Shown one piece after another: positions 19,672 through 28,447 of a DNA stretch of 64,000 nt (positions are counted from its first letter, which is position 1; every line of letters begins with the position of its first letter). The DNA is taken from positions 273 to 64,272 of the forward strand of contig DFXU01000007.1 of assembly GCA_002383285.1 (NCBI GenBank), given 5' to 3'. Position numbers and translations under genes: made by a program. The notes under the pieces are model-generated. The model did not search any database. It saw only the letters and a list, made by a program, of their open reading frames with translations, and was not told the DNA's origin. Origin of the DNA: Caryophanales bacterium UBA4100. Its GTDB lineage: Bacteria; Bacillota; Bacilli; Paenibacillales; UBA4045.

Positions 19672-20187
19672 CTACTTGCTTAGAAAACCCTTTAATCCGC
19701 TCCAACGCGGGTCCGTTAGCTCTTCGGTACAATTACATGCTTCCTCATTGAGATTAACACCACAAGCGGGGCATAGCCCCTTGCAATGCTCGCTGCATAA
19801 TGGAAACATCGGTAGTTCCAATAAGATATGCTCTTTAGTGTACGGGTCTAAACTGATCTTATCCTCGGTCACAACATTAACCGTATCATCTATATCAGCA
19901 GGCTCCTCGTCTTCCTTCGGAGTCTCATTAGAGAACAATTCAGTATACGAGAAATCTAAAGGCTCCTCGAAGGCCGCTAAGCATCTCGAGCAGATAAGTT
20001 CAAGATCAACGTGAACATGAGCGTTCACCCTAACATTCCCAGCTTCATAAATCGCATCCGCTTCTGTATGTACCAGCCCAGATTTGCTAATGCTCAGATG
20101 ATTGTCAACAATGTCAGAGATATCGATCTTATCAGCGAGGTGAACCTTCTCTTGTTTGCCGTATAGTTCACGCAAATGGATTAACAC
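19672..20187 (-). CDS. yceD: YceD/DUF177 family protein
   Basis: The 171-residue protein contains the DUF177 hallmarks: CSRCLAAFEEPLDFSYTELF, an acidic centre, and ELPMFPLCSEHCKGLCPACGVNLNEEAC near the C-terminus with paired Cys that could bind metal. YceD proteins sit next to rpmF and are implicated in 23S rRNA accumulation. The GTG start follows GAGGTGATACATT. Confidence 0.93.
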   Translation of the reverse strand: MLIHLRELYGKQEKVHLADKIDISDIVDNHLSISKSGLVHTEADAIYEAGNVRVNAHVHVDLELICSRCLAAFEEPLDFSYTELFSNETPKEDEEPADIDDTVNVVTEDKISLDPYTKEHILLELPMFPLCSEHCKGLCPACGVNLNEEACNCTEELTDPRWSGLKGFLSK

Positions 20188-20214
20188 AATGTATCACCTC
20201 AAACAAACAAAGTA

Positions 20215-20244
20215 ATTATAGCGAGTTTTGCATTCTGTTGTCAA
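20215..20244 (-). promoter_or_regulatory. Sigma-A promoter of yceD-rpmF
   Basis: Consensus -35 TTGACA (20244-20239) and -10 TATAAT (20220-20215) with an 18-base spacer, located just upstream of the yceD ribosome site. Confidence 0.88.
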
Positions 20245-20280
20245 TGAATTTAGTAAAAAACGTTATTTGTCTAATACGAG

Positions 20281-21342
20281 CTACTCTGTAATTATAGGGA
20301 TATCACGCAAATAGTCAAGTGCATCCTGAATGGTAGTAACGGGAATGATCTTCAAATCGATGTCAAGCTCGTCTGCCCTTTCAATCGCAGCCTTCTCATT
20401 ATTGACAGGCACGAAGAATAGATCAGCTTCTTCACGATCGGCTGCAACAACCTTATGATGGATTCCCCCGATTGGACCGACGGTTCCTTCAGGACTTATT
20501 GTACCCGTTCCTGCAATGCGATAACCCTTAGTTAGATCGCCCGGTGTTAATTGGTCATAAATTTCTAGAGCAAAAATTAAGCCAGCTGATGGACCGCCTA
20601 TATCCTTTACATCTATCGATACTTGCTGGTTCACATGCTCTGCACGAATTTCTGCAACATCTACAGGTGATATGCCTAGACCGGGATGTGGCTCTAGATT
20701 CTTCACTACCTCGCCCTGTTCATTCGGCAAGAGAGAGTAATCACCCATCACAATATCAGAATATAGAAGCTCACCTTTACGTTTGTATCCGATCGATACC
20801 TTGTCACCGACTTTCCTTCCTTTAACCCAATCGAATACTTCATCACTACGCGTAATCGCTTTACGATCGAACTCGACAATCACATCTCCGATTTGTAGAA
20901 TACCAGCGGCAGGCATTCCCTCGATCACTCGATTAATGACAACACCCTTGTAATCCAAAAAATATGGGATACCCGCCGCTTCATAGGCTGCCTGCAGTGC
21001 ATTACTCTGAGACGACAACATCACGATAGCTTGCCTTTCACTATAGTCTGCACGAGACTCACCAGGCGGACGCAAGTCCTTCTCCACATAGATATCCCAC
21101 TTGGAATTGAAGTGTGCGACCACATACATGAACCAATTCGGATACATCTGACGTACCGTTGTCAGCATTAGAACGCTTCCCTCGACAACAGCTGGATCAT
21201 TCACCTGTACCATCGGTCCTACATCCTCGGCAGTTCCTGGCTTCTGAATGACATAAGGCGTACTCATAAAAAAAAGTCCATAGGTGACGATGAAGAAGAA
21301 TATCATAGCGAGTGTTGTTACCCATATATCTCGTTTAATCAT
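20281..21342 (-). CDS. ylbL: SepM/YlbL-type membrane-anchored PDZ-Lon protease
   Basis: The 353-residue protein has one N-terminal transmembrane segment (residues 7-27), a PDZ domain near 130-200 (VINRVIEGMPAAGILQIGDVIVEFD) and a C-terminal Lon-type proteolytic domain. The catalytic Ser is in GGPSAGLIFAL and the Lys in GGIHHKVVAADRE. Family members process signalling peptides or act in DNA-damage checkpoint recovery. It is divergent from ylbJ, as part of the ylb gene block. Confidence 0.94.
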   Translation of the reverse strand: MIKRDIWVTTLAMIFFFIVTYGLFFMSTPYVIQKPGTAEDVGPMVQVNDPAVVEGSVLMLTTVRQMYPNWFMYVVAHFNSKWDIYVEKDLRPPGESRADYSERQAIVMLSSQSNALQAAYEAAGIPYFLDYKGVVINRVIEGMPAAGILQIGDVIVEFDRKAITRSDEVFDWVKGRKVGDKVSIGYKRKGELLYSDIVMGDYSLLPNEQGEVVKNLEPHPGLGISPVDVAEIRAEHVNQQVSIDVKDIGGPSAGLIFALEIYDQLTPGDLTKGYRIAGTGTISPEGTVGPIGGIHHKVVAADREEADLFFVPVNNEKAAIERADELDIDLKIIPVTTIQDALDYLRDIPIITE

Positions 21343-21510
21343 GTAATGAAACTCCTCTCAAGCACCCTCAACCCCATCTTTATATGTCCAACATGCGGCT
21401 TCCACAAGACGGAATAGCATATTAGCTTGGTCTATTCTTTCTAATTATAGCGTAACATGTAACACAACCCAACCACAGCACAATAACTATATATAGATAG
21501 GATGTATCCA

Positions 21511-22755
21511 ATGCGATTTTTAAAGCTTAGCTACCAAGATCGAACATTCACATTCCTTATCGGCATTATAGCGACTTGCACAGTGGTAGGTGTGCTCGCC
21601 TATCCTTCTCAAGCGCTCGCTGCTTCTACATTAGGTTTGCGTATTTGGTGGAATATGGTATTCCCTGCACTTCTACCTTTTTTTATTCTATGCGAAATTG
21701 TTATGGCTTATGGTATAGCACATACATTAGGTGTGCTGATTGATCCGCTTCTTCGAAGATTATTCCGTTTGCCAGGCATTTCTGGTTGGTCCTTCATAAC
21801 CGCAATACTTGCAGGATCTCCCGCAGGAGTCGAGGTCGTAGTTAAGCTTCGCAAGGCAGGCCGAATAGATCAGCTTGCGGGTGAACGAATAACGATGCTC
21901 TCCCATTTTGCCAATCCAATCTTCATGATAACCATTGTTTCTGTGGCTTTTCTACAACGACCTGAACTAGCTTTATTCATCTGTATTGTCCATTACATTT
22001 CTGTGCTTGGCTGTGCAATCATATTCCGTAATTATCACTTACCCAAGGATGTGACTGGAGAGCAGCTGCAAGATGATCCACTGAAATCCATATGGTCCAA
22101 GGTGAATATGGCCATTCACGAAGCGCGACAACAGGATCAACGTTCTTTCGGACAGCTATTAGGTGAAGCAGTATCTGGCTCCTTGCAGAAATTGATGATG
22201 ATTGGCGGGACAATCATGATGTTCTCCGTACTTCTAGAATTAGTTGCTGTATCAGGTATTTCAGGATTTTTCATAAACATCATACGGTTTCTAGATCATC
22301 CCAACTCTCTATGGACCACCAGCTTGGATCCCCTCATCGCAGGATTATCAGAAGTCCATATCGGTATTTACTCTGTGACACAACTGGAGCATATGTCTAT
22401 CTTAATAAAAACCGTGTTACTCAGTGGGATGATCGCTTGGGGTGGATTATCTGTACATCTGCAGGTTCGAGCGCTACTACACGGTACAGACATTCGATAT
22501 TCACCTTTCTTACTAGCTAGAGCTGTTCAGAGTGTCCTATCCATACTTCTCGTCTTCCTATTGTGGCTGCCATACCATCGATGGCTCTCACCAGTTGTTC
22601 CAAGCTTTCTGAGTAACGAAGCTCCCTCATTAGTCGTTGACACTATGGTATTCTGGGATATGTACGTGCCTTGGCGAAATTCTTCAGTCATATTCATCGT
22701 AGTCACTTTCTTGCTTGCAGCAGTAATTTACTCTAACCGAACGCGGTCTAGCTAA
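21511..22755 (+). CDS. ylbJ: Sporulation integral membrane protein YlbJ
   Basis: This 414-residue polytopic membrane protein has nucleoside-recognition (Gate) domain features: [37 protein letters not shown] and a repeated helical pattern in the second half. YlbJ is a sigma-E dependent sporulation protein in B. subtilis. I chose the ATG at 21511 because the upstream in-frame ATG at 21502 directly abuts the ribosome site. The 3' end overlaps the convergent coaD by 8 bases. Confidence 0.92.
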   Translation: MRFLKLSYQDRTFTFLIGIIATCTVVGVLAYPSQALAASTLGLRIWWNMVFPALLPFFILCEIVMAYGIAHTLGVLIDPLLRRLFRLPGISGWSFITAILAGSPAGVEVVVKLRKAGRIDQLAGERITMLSHFANPIFMITIVSVAFLQRPELALFICIVHYISVLGCAIIFRNYHLPKDVTGEQLQDDPLKSIWSKVNMAIHEARQQDQRSFGQLLGEAVSGSLQKLMMIGGTIMMFSVLLELVAVSGISGFFINIIRFLDHPNSLWTTSLDPLIAGLSEVHIGIYSVTQLEHMSILIKTVLLSGMIAWGGLSVHLQVRALLHGTDIRYSPFLLARAVQSVLSILLVFLLWLPYHRWLSPVVPSFLSNEAPSLVVDTMVFWDMYVPWRNSSVIFIVVTFLLAAVIYSNRTRSS

Positions 22756-23236
22756 ATAATTGTGGATTCTTCCGCTTCAGTGCTTGTTCGACAACTGGTG
22801 GTACGAGCTCGGATACAGGTCCTTGGAAGCGGGCAATCTCCTTCACAATACTTGAGCTCAAGTATGAATACTCAGGACTTGATGTCATGAACAATGTCTC
22901 CACTTGATCACCCAATTTACGATTCATCGTCGCTAATTGTAGCTCATATTCATAATCGGATACAGAACGAATGGCTCTAACAATGACCTTAGCACCCTTT
23001 GTTTCCATATAATGAATGAGCAGGTCATTAAAGCTATCCACCTCAACGTTCGGCAAGTCATGTATCACCTCATGTAATAATTCAAGACGCTCAGGTATAG
23101 TAAATAATGGATTCTTGCTAGCGTTGTTAAGAACTGCAACGATCAGATGATCGAATACATCGGCCGCTCGCTTTATAATATCTAGATGCCCCATCGTAAG
23201 TGGATCGAAGCTCCCAGGGTACACTGCAATCTTCAT
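22748..23236 (-). CDS. coaD: Phosphopantetheine adenylyltransferase
   Basis: CoaD makes dephospho-CoA from phosphopantetheine. The 162-residue protein starts [24 protein letters not shown] with the nucleotidyltransferase HxGH-like TMGH, and contains [13 protein letters not shown] and the C-terminal [13 protein letters not shown]. The ATG at 23236 overlaps the rsmD stop (ATGA). Confidence 0.97.
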   Translation of the reverse strand: MKIAVYPGSFDPLTMGHLDIIKRAADVFDHLIVAVLNNASKNPLFTIPERLELLHEVIHDLPNVEVDSFNDLLIHYMETKGAKVIVRAIRSVSDYEYELQLATMNRKLGDQVETLFMTSSPEYSYLSSSIVKEIARFQGPVSELVPPVVEQALKRKNPQLFS

Positions 23237-23799
23237 TGAATCACATCCCCCTTCCATTCATAAATTGACACTGTTGTCTCACCGTATTCTGCCTTTCGAA
23301 TGCACGCGAACCCGCCAATCTGCTCCGCATAACGTGTTCGGGTATCATGCTCGAGTACAAGCTTAGCGCCTAGTGCAAGTAAATGGCGTTCCTCAATAAT
23401 CATTAACAGCTCGTCCATCTTCTTCATGCGGTAAGGTGGATCTAGGAATACTAAATCAAATTTAAGCTCTCTACGTTGTAGTACCTTTAGCGCCTGCTCT
23501 GCTGAATTTCGATATACCTCTGATTGTTCGATGAGTCCAGTTGATTGTAAATTCTGTTTAATAATATCCACACTAGCACGTTCAATATCAATGAAGATAC
23601 CTCGTGCAATTCCTCTACTTATAGCCTCGATACCTAATCCACCAGCTCCAGCAAATAGATCGAGTACTAAGCCACCGTCAAAGTAAGGACCTATCATACT
23701 GAATATGGCTTCTTTCACCTTATCCGTCGTTGGACGTGTATTCATACCAGGAACGGCTTTCAAATTCCGACCTCGCACCGAGCCAGATATAACTCTCAC
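23233..23799 (-). CDS. rsmD: 16S rRNA (guanine(966)-N(2))-methyltransferase RsmD
   Basis: The 188-residue Rossmann methyltransferase starts [14 protein letters not shown] and contains [15 protein letters not shown], the SAM motif [19 protein letters not shown] and the catalytic LVFLDPPY. It modifies G966 of 16S rRNA. The GTG start is 7 bases after AAGGAG. Pairing with coaD is conserved. Confidence 0.96.
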   Translation of the reverse strand: MRVISGSVRGRNLKAVPGMNTRPTTDKVKEAIFSMIGPYFDGGLVLDLFAGAGGLGIEAISRGIARGIFIDIERASVDIIKQNLQSTGLIEQSEVYRNSAEQALKVLQRRELKFDLVFLDPPYRMKKMDELLMIIEERHLLALGAKLVLEHDTRTRYAEQIGGFACIRKAEYGETTVSIYEWKGDVIQ

Positions 23800-23894
23800 C
23801 TTGTATCTCCTTCATTAAAAGCTCGTGTTTAGCACTCATAGTACCATATTCTATTTGGTTAGAAAAGACAAAGAAGCAGTAGGTGGCTCGTGAA

Positions 23895-23926
23895 TGCTTT
23901 AACATTTTTCATCATGAGGTATAGAA
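23895..23926 (+). promoter_or_regulatory. Possible promoter for the structured RNA and the 24.2 kb gene
   Basis: A TTAACA-like -35 (23900-23905) and TATAGA (23920-23925) occur upstream of the hairpin series, but the spacer is only about 14-15 bases, so this is a weak call that rests mainly on position. Confidence 0.3.
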
Positions 23927-23936
23927 CTATGGAAAT

Positions 23937-24101
23937 CGGTTATCCTTAATATATCGGCGTCGAGAGATGTCGTAGATAACCGCGGAGAAGACTTACGTTT
24001 CCCCATAAGATCTTCATCCGGTTTCTCCTCTCCCATGAGGTGCCCTGCAAGGGGCACCGATATAATCAACACCGCTTAGCCTCAGAGCTCTGCGGTTTTT
24101 T
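23937..24101 (+). ncRNA. Candidate structured RNA ending in an intrinsic terminator (riboswitch-like or sRNA)
   Basis: This 415-base gene-free gap holds four hairpins in tandem on the plus strand. P1 is cggttatc (23937-23944) with gataaccg (23975-23982). P2 is CGGA-GAAGA-CTTA (from 23983) with TAAG-A-TCTTC-A-TCCG (to 24020), carrying two bulged A. P3 is ggtgccc (24039-24045) with gggcacc (24052-24058). The last is a terminator, CCGC..AGC/GCT..GCGG, followed by TTTTTT (24096-24101). Alternative pairings exist: AACCGC of P1 (23978-23983) with GCGGTT of the terminator (24092-24097), and tatatcgg (23950-23957) with ccgatata (24057-24064). These could make a terminator/antiterminator switch for the gene at 24215. 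I do not recognise a known riboswitch class. Confidence 0.6.
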
Positions 24102-24214
24102 CTTGTTTTCTATTCAAGTTTTCAGTTTCACCAATACACCGTGCATACCTATTATCATTTCGGATAGGCTAAGTTGGTGGACTAACATCAATTCTTGCAA
24201 AGGAGATTCCTACG

Positions 24215-24583
24215 ATGCCTGAGAAACCGATCATCGTTTATTTTAGAAGTGCTGAACAGGCCAATGAGGCCTTGAACAAGATGAAGCGTGAGTTTGAAGT
24301 GATCGAAGCATCAATTGACCAATTCGACGGATACCCCGGCAACGGTCATGATCCAGGTAATCCTATCACTGGCCATATACCAAGTCTGGGTTCTCTAACA
24401 CTGGGCGGTGACTTCAACCGTGACGCTGGAATTCTAGCTGCGACAAGCGTAAGTGCTAGTGGCTTGAGCTCAGGAGAACCCGGCAATATGGTCTCAGGAG
24501 TGAACATTATTCTAACCGCCATAGTGCAAGAAGAGAACGGAGAGCAGGCAATGCAGATCGCGCAGGATTGTGGAGCTGAATAA
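24215..24583 (+). CDS. Conserved hypothetical protein, 122 residues
   Basis: I do not recognise this protein with confidence. It has an N-terminal beta-alpha-beta pattern (IIVYFRSAEQANEALNKMKREFEVIEASID) and a glycine- and asparagine-rich middle (FDGYPGNGHDPGNPITGH). A hydrophobic alanine/serine segment (AGILAATSVSASGLSSG) follows, with a final NIILTAIVQEENGEQAMQIAQDCGAE strand-helix. The layout recalls YflT/GSP17M-like stress proteins, but this is weak. The ATG has an excellent site, AAAGGAGATTCCTACG. It is downstream of the structured RNA candidate and ends at a terminator pair. Confidence 0.75.
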   Translation: MPEKPIIVYFRSAEQANEALNKMKREFEVIEASIDQFDGYPGNGHDPGNPITGHIPSLGSLTLGGDFNRDAGILAATSVSASGLSSGEPGNMVSGVNIILTAIVQEENGEQAMQIAQDCGAE

Positions 24584-24586
24584 TGA

Positions 24587-24621
24587 TTTGCACCGGAGAC
24601 TAGATCGGTTTTCGGTGCAAA
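24587..24621 (+). terminator. Hairpin immediately after the 24.2 kb gene
   Basis: Nine-base stem tttgcaccg (24587-24595) with cggtgcaaa (24613-24621). It lacks its own T-run and sits just before a second, better terminator. Confidence 0.5.
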
Positions 24622-24622
24622 T

Positions 24623-24646
24623 AAAAAAGCACCCGAGGGTGCTTTT
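24623..24646. terminator. Bidirectional intrinsic terminator
   Basis: AAAAAAGCACCC GA GGGTGCTTTT forms an A/T-flanked GC stem that can terminate both the plus-strand gene ending at 24583 and the minus-strand gene ending at 24659. Confidence 0.88.
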
Positions 24647-24658
24647 AAATATCTTTAT

Positions 24659-24832
24659 CTAATCCTTTACCGTATTGAATTTTCCTGTCCTGGTATCGTA
24701 TGGCCCTACACTAACTACCGGTGGATCAATAACCATGGGTTCATCTGTTTTTCTTGTTTCATGCAAATCTGTAGCTCCTGCTTGATGAGTAAGTAAATCT
24801 CGCAGTTCCTCATTCTCTTCAGGTTTGTACAC
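24659..24832 (-). CDS. Small acidic hypothetical protein, 57 residues
   Basis: The hydrophilic peptide begins MYKPEENEELRDLLTHQAGA and ends DTRTGKFNTVKD. The GTG at 24832 is 8 bases after AAGGAGG, whereas the longer frame (from 24868) has no ribosome site. It ends at a bidirectional terminator, which supports real expression. No family recognised. Confidence 0.65.
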   Translation of the reverse strand: MYKPEENEELRDLLTHQAGATDLHETRKTDEPMVIDPPVVSVGPYDTRTGKFNTVKD

Positions 24833-24909
24833 AGTTGATCCCTCCTTCTCATTCTTACTTTCTACCACAGTTTGCTTCTGAATTAGAACAATTATTCAAG
24901 ATTAAGCAC

Positions 24910-27072
24910 TCACTGCCTAGAATCATTCCAATCCATATCCGCATCAAGCGCTACGCTCATGGGAACTACACCGCAAGAAGCATCGGTGCAATCTCGGAAG
25001 CGATTCGATGCTGCAATCCGTCTTTGTCTCATGCGCAAGCTATTCATTCGAGTCTGAGCTAGCTCTGCTCGCAGAACACGCAGATTCTCAGACGATCGCG
25101 TAAGATGACCCATAGCAAATTGCTCAGCGTCTAACAAGTCTATACGCTTATTACGGAATTGCAGATGCAGCAGATCAGCATCCTGTAAGTAGAGAATGTC
25201 TCCATCACGGAAGGCCTCTGGTGTCATATGGCCAATCGCCGCACCGTAGGTAACACCTGAATAGCGTCCATCACTAATTAGAGTCGCTAACCGTTTGAGC
25301 TGACGATGAGCATTAATATGCTGCATCGGCGTGAACATTTCCGGCATCCCGAATGCTTCAGGTCCTTGGCCAGAGATAACAATAGCCAGCTTAAGCCATT
25401 CATTGCTGACCGATTTATCGAAAATCTCTTCATAATTCAACAGCTTAAGCTCATTCGTATTCATGTTAGCATTATGGTTAGCCATAACAATCAAATGTTC
25501 CAGTTTGAATATTCGTTTCGATTTTAATTTATCCAATAAGTGAATATCTAATAGATGCTGGTTAGCTTGCTCCTCATTCTCGAAGTAAAGAATGAAAGCC
25601 ACTTTGTTATCGAATTGATCCAATTGCTTTGTTGGCATCCCGCTTACTTTTACTACAGCCTGATTAAAGAAATTACCTCTCAATACATCAACACCACTAA
25701 ATTGACGTCTTGGCTTACTCAGGATAATCGGATTATCCTTCACACCATCCGCGCTAAGCCCTTCAGTGTTTGCAAGCCTTTCCCGCCAGGTTTGACCACT
25801 CACGGTAGGAGCATCCAGATCCATGGGTACACCATTACGCCCAAGCTCATAGATCAGTGTTTCCATCCCGCGAATTTCACCTGAGCAGCATTGCTGTGCA
25901 AGCGCATAGATGTCTCGTCCCTCTGTGAGGCTATAATCATACAAGTCAGGAATGGGATACTCCATCAATACACGCTCAATGTCCTCAAGTGAAAAATCAT
26001 ATCCAGCATATATCATTGCACCAACCATATGCATAATCAGATTAGACGACCCACCACTAGCACTATGAAGCCTGATTGTATTCTTAATATTAGCAATCAC
26101 TAGCTTGCTTACGCTAAATTCTCGTTTATTCACTATGAAGAATAGCGCTTCTATTGCCTTATCAACCTGCATGAATGTTGGAGGGTCTGTCAACAGCTCA
26201 AGGGCTGGATATACGACACCAAATCCTGCCGTGACTTCTCTAGAGCTGTTCCCTGTTCCATGGAATGCGCATATTCCACCCTTGGCATCACAAGTATTCA
26301 CAGCGAGACTTTTCTCGAAAAACTTTTGCTGCTCCTCGGTCAATATGCCTCTTTCGATCGCTCTTAGGAATACACCCTGGAATGCCGTATTCGACGAACA
26401 CTGCAGAATATAGCTAACAGCTTCATCGATATCTGATGCAATATCATCATAACCCGCCACAGTCGCAAGTGACGCTAATTGAGCCAGCTCCCTTCTCAGG
26501 TCATCTGGAATGCTGCCACCCTTAAGTACATGGGAAGGGCAGAAGCTAGCGAATACAGGTGCTTCCCCCCGATATTGTCTTACACGATCTAGATGAGCGA
26601 GACCACTTAACACACCGAGCGGCTGTTTATCACAGCCCTGAATAACGAATGCACCATGATAGGAATGGGCTTCCATCTGATTCACGACCATCTCAGCAAT
26701 TACGTTACGGCTCTGCAGCGAGTATGACATCCCCATATTACTCTGTGCGGTTCCATCACACAGCACAGGCGTACTGAAATAGAATGGGACTCCACCATGC
26801 TTCCATATACTAATAGCAGCTTTGGATACGGTTTCATAATCAAGAATATGCGCAGGGTGATCTGAGGAGCCGCCGATAATAGCAATCCGAGGAGCATTGT
26901 ATTCAAGTCGATCATATATGTTCTCCAGCGTCCAATCTGATGGACCTCCTGTATAATCCGCTCCCAACTCGCGTCGGGATCGATCTAGAAGTCCAGCAAC
27001 AGTTATTGGCTCGTTGGCCTTTCCTTGTACATTATCTCTGTAAGGATTAATATCGCTATTCATCTTAATCAT
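24910..27072 (-). CDS. Divergent IlvD/Edd-family dehydratase, 720 residues
   Basis: This long member of the dihydroxy-acid/6-phosphogluconate dehydratase family contains the recognisable motifs GCDKQPLG, DAKGGICAFHGTGNS, SASGGSSNLIMHM and SDGRYSGVTYGAAIGHMTPEAF. Family enzymes use an Fe-S cluster to dehydrate sugar acids or branched-chain precursors. The length (720) exceeds IlvD (about 560) and includes a basic C-terminal tail with RMNSLRMRQRRIAASNR. The segment where IlvD has its first cluster Cys reads GGSSDHPAHILD, without Cys. No biosynthetic partner genes are adjacent, so the substrate is unknown. A sugar-acid dehydratase is as plausible as an IlvD function. Confidence 0.8.
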   Translation of the reverse strand: MIKMNSDINPYRDNVQGKANEPITVAGLLDRSRRELGADYTGGPSDWTLENIYDRLEYNAPRIAIIGGSSDHPAHILDYETVSKAAISIWKHGGVPFYFSTPVLCDGTAQSNMGMSYSLQSRNVIAEMVVNQMEAHSYHGAFVIQGCDKQPLGVLSGLAHLDRVRQYRGEAPVFASFCPSHVLKGGSIPDDLRRELAQLASLATVAGYDDIASDIDEAVSYILQCSSNTAFQGVFLRAIERGILTEEQQKFFEKSLAVNTCDAKGGICAFHGTGNSSREVTAGFGVVYPALELLTDPPTFMQVDKAIEALFFIVNKREFSVSKLVIANIKNTIRLHSASGGSSNLIMHMVGAMIYAGYDFSLEDIERVLMEYPIPDLYDYSLTEGRDIYALAQQCCSGEIRGMETLIYELGRNGVPMDLDAPTVSGQTWRERLANTEGLSADGVKDNPIILSKPRRQFSGVDVLRGNFFNQAVVKVSGMPTKQLDQFDNKVAFILYFENEEQANQHLLDIHLLDKLKSKRIFKLEHLIVMANHNANMNTNELKLLNYEEIFDKSVSNEWLKLAIVISGQGPEAFGMPEMFTPMQHINAHRQLKRLATLISDGRYSGVTYGAAIGHMTPEAFRDGDILYLQDADLLHLQFRNKRIDLLDAEQFAMGHLTRSSENLRVLRAELAQTRMNSLRMRQRRIAASNRFRDCTDASCGVVPMSVALDADMDWNDSRQ

Positions 27073-27252
27073 TTACTTATCGTCTCCTCCATTGTTTGTG
27101 TACTTTCCTGTAGACTCAGGTCTCTTTCCTTTTCGGAACATCCCTGATTCCACCCCACAGTTTTTATTCTTATCATACAATAAATTGCGGAATAAATTCA
27201 GCTTCCATATCCGATAATAAGCTTAGTCTATAAACTAGAGGTGTTGACATAC

Positions 27253-27369
27253 ATGAAATCGAAAGATAGATCAAATATGAAGACGATTATAGGATTAGCC
27301 ATAGTAATTGGACTCGTGATGATCTACTTCATTGGATTTTCTCTATATGAGTGGTTGGTTCCGGAATGA
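27253..27369 (+). CDS. Putative 38-residue single-pass membrane peptide
   Basis: The frame reads MKSKDRSNMKTIIGLAIVIG, continues with a hydrophobic helix to about residue 28, and ends LYEWLVPE. Topology is positive-inside, with one transmembrane helix. A GAGGTG element lies 9 bases before the ATG. It is too short to assign to a family. The supporting evidence is the clean basic head plus membrane helix and an upstream TATAAA-like sequence. Confidence 0.45.
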   Translation: MKSKDRSNMKTIIGLAIVIGLVMIYFIGFSLYEWLVPE

Positions 27370-27450
27370 ACAGAAGGAAAAGAAGTATTGATTTCGTTTC
27401 ATTAATCTCCCCTTGTGGTAATAAGTATGTATAACAAGGAGATGAGGATT

Positions 27451-27660
27451 ATGTACATTAGATCAAGTTCACGTTTAGAGCCGGTTGATTCCATCAATAT
27501 CATCGATAGCCATAGACACGATAATAACCAACAATTGACCGAAGATCACCCAAGTAATTCTAGAGAGCATCAATCCAAAGAACGACAATTACAAAATCAG
27601 ATTTACATGGAGAGTAGTGTACTTGTTGATATAGGACAGAATATTAATACATTTGTGTGA
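27451..27660 (+). CDS. Small hydrophilic hypothetical protein, 69 residues
   Basis: The peptide starts MYIRSSSRLEPVDSINIID, is rich in His, Asn, Gln and charged residues, and ends VDIGQNINTFV. The ATG follows AAGGAGATGAGGATT at good spacing, better than the upstream in-frame ATG at 27415. It ends 2 bases before the convergent TatD-family gene. No family recognised. Confidence 0.55.
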   Translation: MYIRSSSRLEPVDSINIIDSHRHDNNQQLTEDHPSNSREHQSKERQLQNQIYMESSVLVDIGQNINTFV

Positions 27661-27661
27661 T

Positions 27662-28447
27662 CTATTCTATTCGATAAAATCTTCGTGTGTTTTCATTTAT
27701 AATGCTAGCTGCCTTCAGAGGGTCTAGGCCTTTCAGTACAGCAATTTCGTGAACCACATCCCTAACCATACTAGGTAATGTGGTCTTTCCTTTGAAGTGA
27801 GCCTCGAATGGCCATGGACCGTCGGTTTCTACCATAAGCTGTTCAATTGGATAAATCCGAACTAGCTCTCTAATTTCTTCTTCGTAACAAACATCAGGTG
27901 ATATGGATATGTAATAACCGTTCCTAGCCATCCTCTTAACTGTGTGCTCTGGACCCTTGAACCAGTGAAAATGTGCAGTAGTAACGCAGTGCTTCTCCAA
28001 CAAACCACATACAATGTCTGCGTCCTCATAAACAGCATGAAGGATGATCGGTTTATTCAATTCGATAGATAACAGAATAAATCTCTCAAGCAAGGAAATA
28101 TACGGATTAAGATTATACGATATTCCCTTTGCCTCAAATTCTGTTCGAGTATAATAAGGTAAACCAACCTCTCCAATAGCAATAGCCTCCGTATGATGCT
28201 CGCGGATCCATGCGAATAATTGCTGTTCAACCTCCATATCGGGAATGGGCTGCTCAGGATGGTATCCAAAGGCAGGTAAGTACATGCCAGAGTATGCATG
28301 AGCTAACTCTAGATTTGTTCTACATGAATCCTGATGTAAGGAAACAGCAATTATTGCCTCTACATTGACACCTAACTGCTCTAATAATTGCTTTCGATCA
28401 TCCAAGCTATAAAGATCGGGATGAATGTGTGCATCAATCCATTTCAT
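27662..28447 (-). CDS. TatD-family metal-dependent hydrolase in the thiamine operon
   Basis: This 261-residue TIM-barrel amidohydrolase-like protein has the N-terminal metal motif DAHIHPDL, a GEVGLPYY motif with a metal Glu, ILHAVYED with a metal His, HFHWFKG and the C-terminal VETDGPWPF (metal Asp). These are the TatD ligand positions. Its ATG overlaps the stop of the ABC ATPase gene (ATGA), so it is translationally coupled to a TPP-controlled transporter. A role in processing an imported pyrimidine precursor is inference from context. TatD proteins are otherwise linked to DNA or D-aminoacyl-tRNA hydrolysis. Confidence 0.82.
   Translation of the reverse strand: MKWIDAHIHPDLYSLDDRKQLLEQLGVNVEAIIAVSLHQDSCRTNLELAHAYSGMYLPAFGYHPEQPIPDMEVEQQLFAWIREHHTEAIAIGEVGLPYYTRTEFEAKGISYNLNPYISLLERFILLSIELNKPIILHAVYEDADIVCGLLEKHCVTTAHFHWFKGPEHTVKRMARNGYYISISPDVCYEEEIRELVRIYPIEQLMVETDGPWPFEAHFKGKTTLPSMVRDVVHEIAVLKGLDPLKAASIINENTRRFYRIE

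Noticed and set aside
23720..23905. Minus-strand 61-residue frame upstream of rsmD
   Set aside because: It overlaps the start of rsmD in another frame, and the rsmD ribosome site lies inside it. No start signal of its own.
24060..24100. T-box or known riboswitch call for the RNA at 23.94-24.10 kb
   Set aside because: The T-box GGTGGNACCGCG bulge and other conserved class motifs are missing, so I left it as an unclassified candidate.
24040..24222. Plus-strand 60-residue frame across the RNA element
   Set aside because: It spans the P3 hairpin and the terminator with T-run, lacks a ribosome site, and overlaps the start of the better supported gene at 24215.
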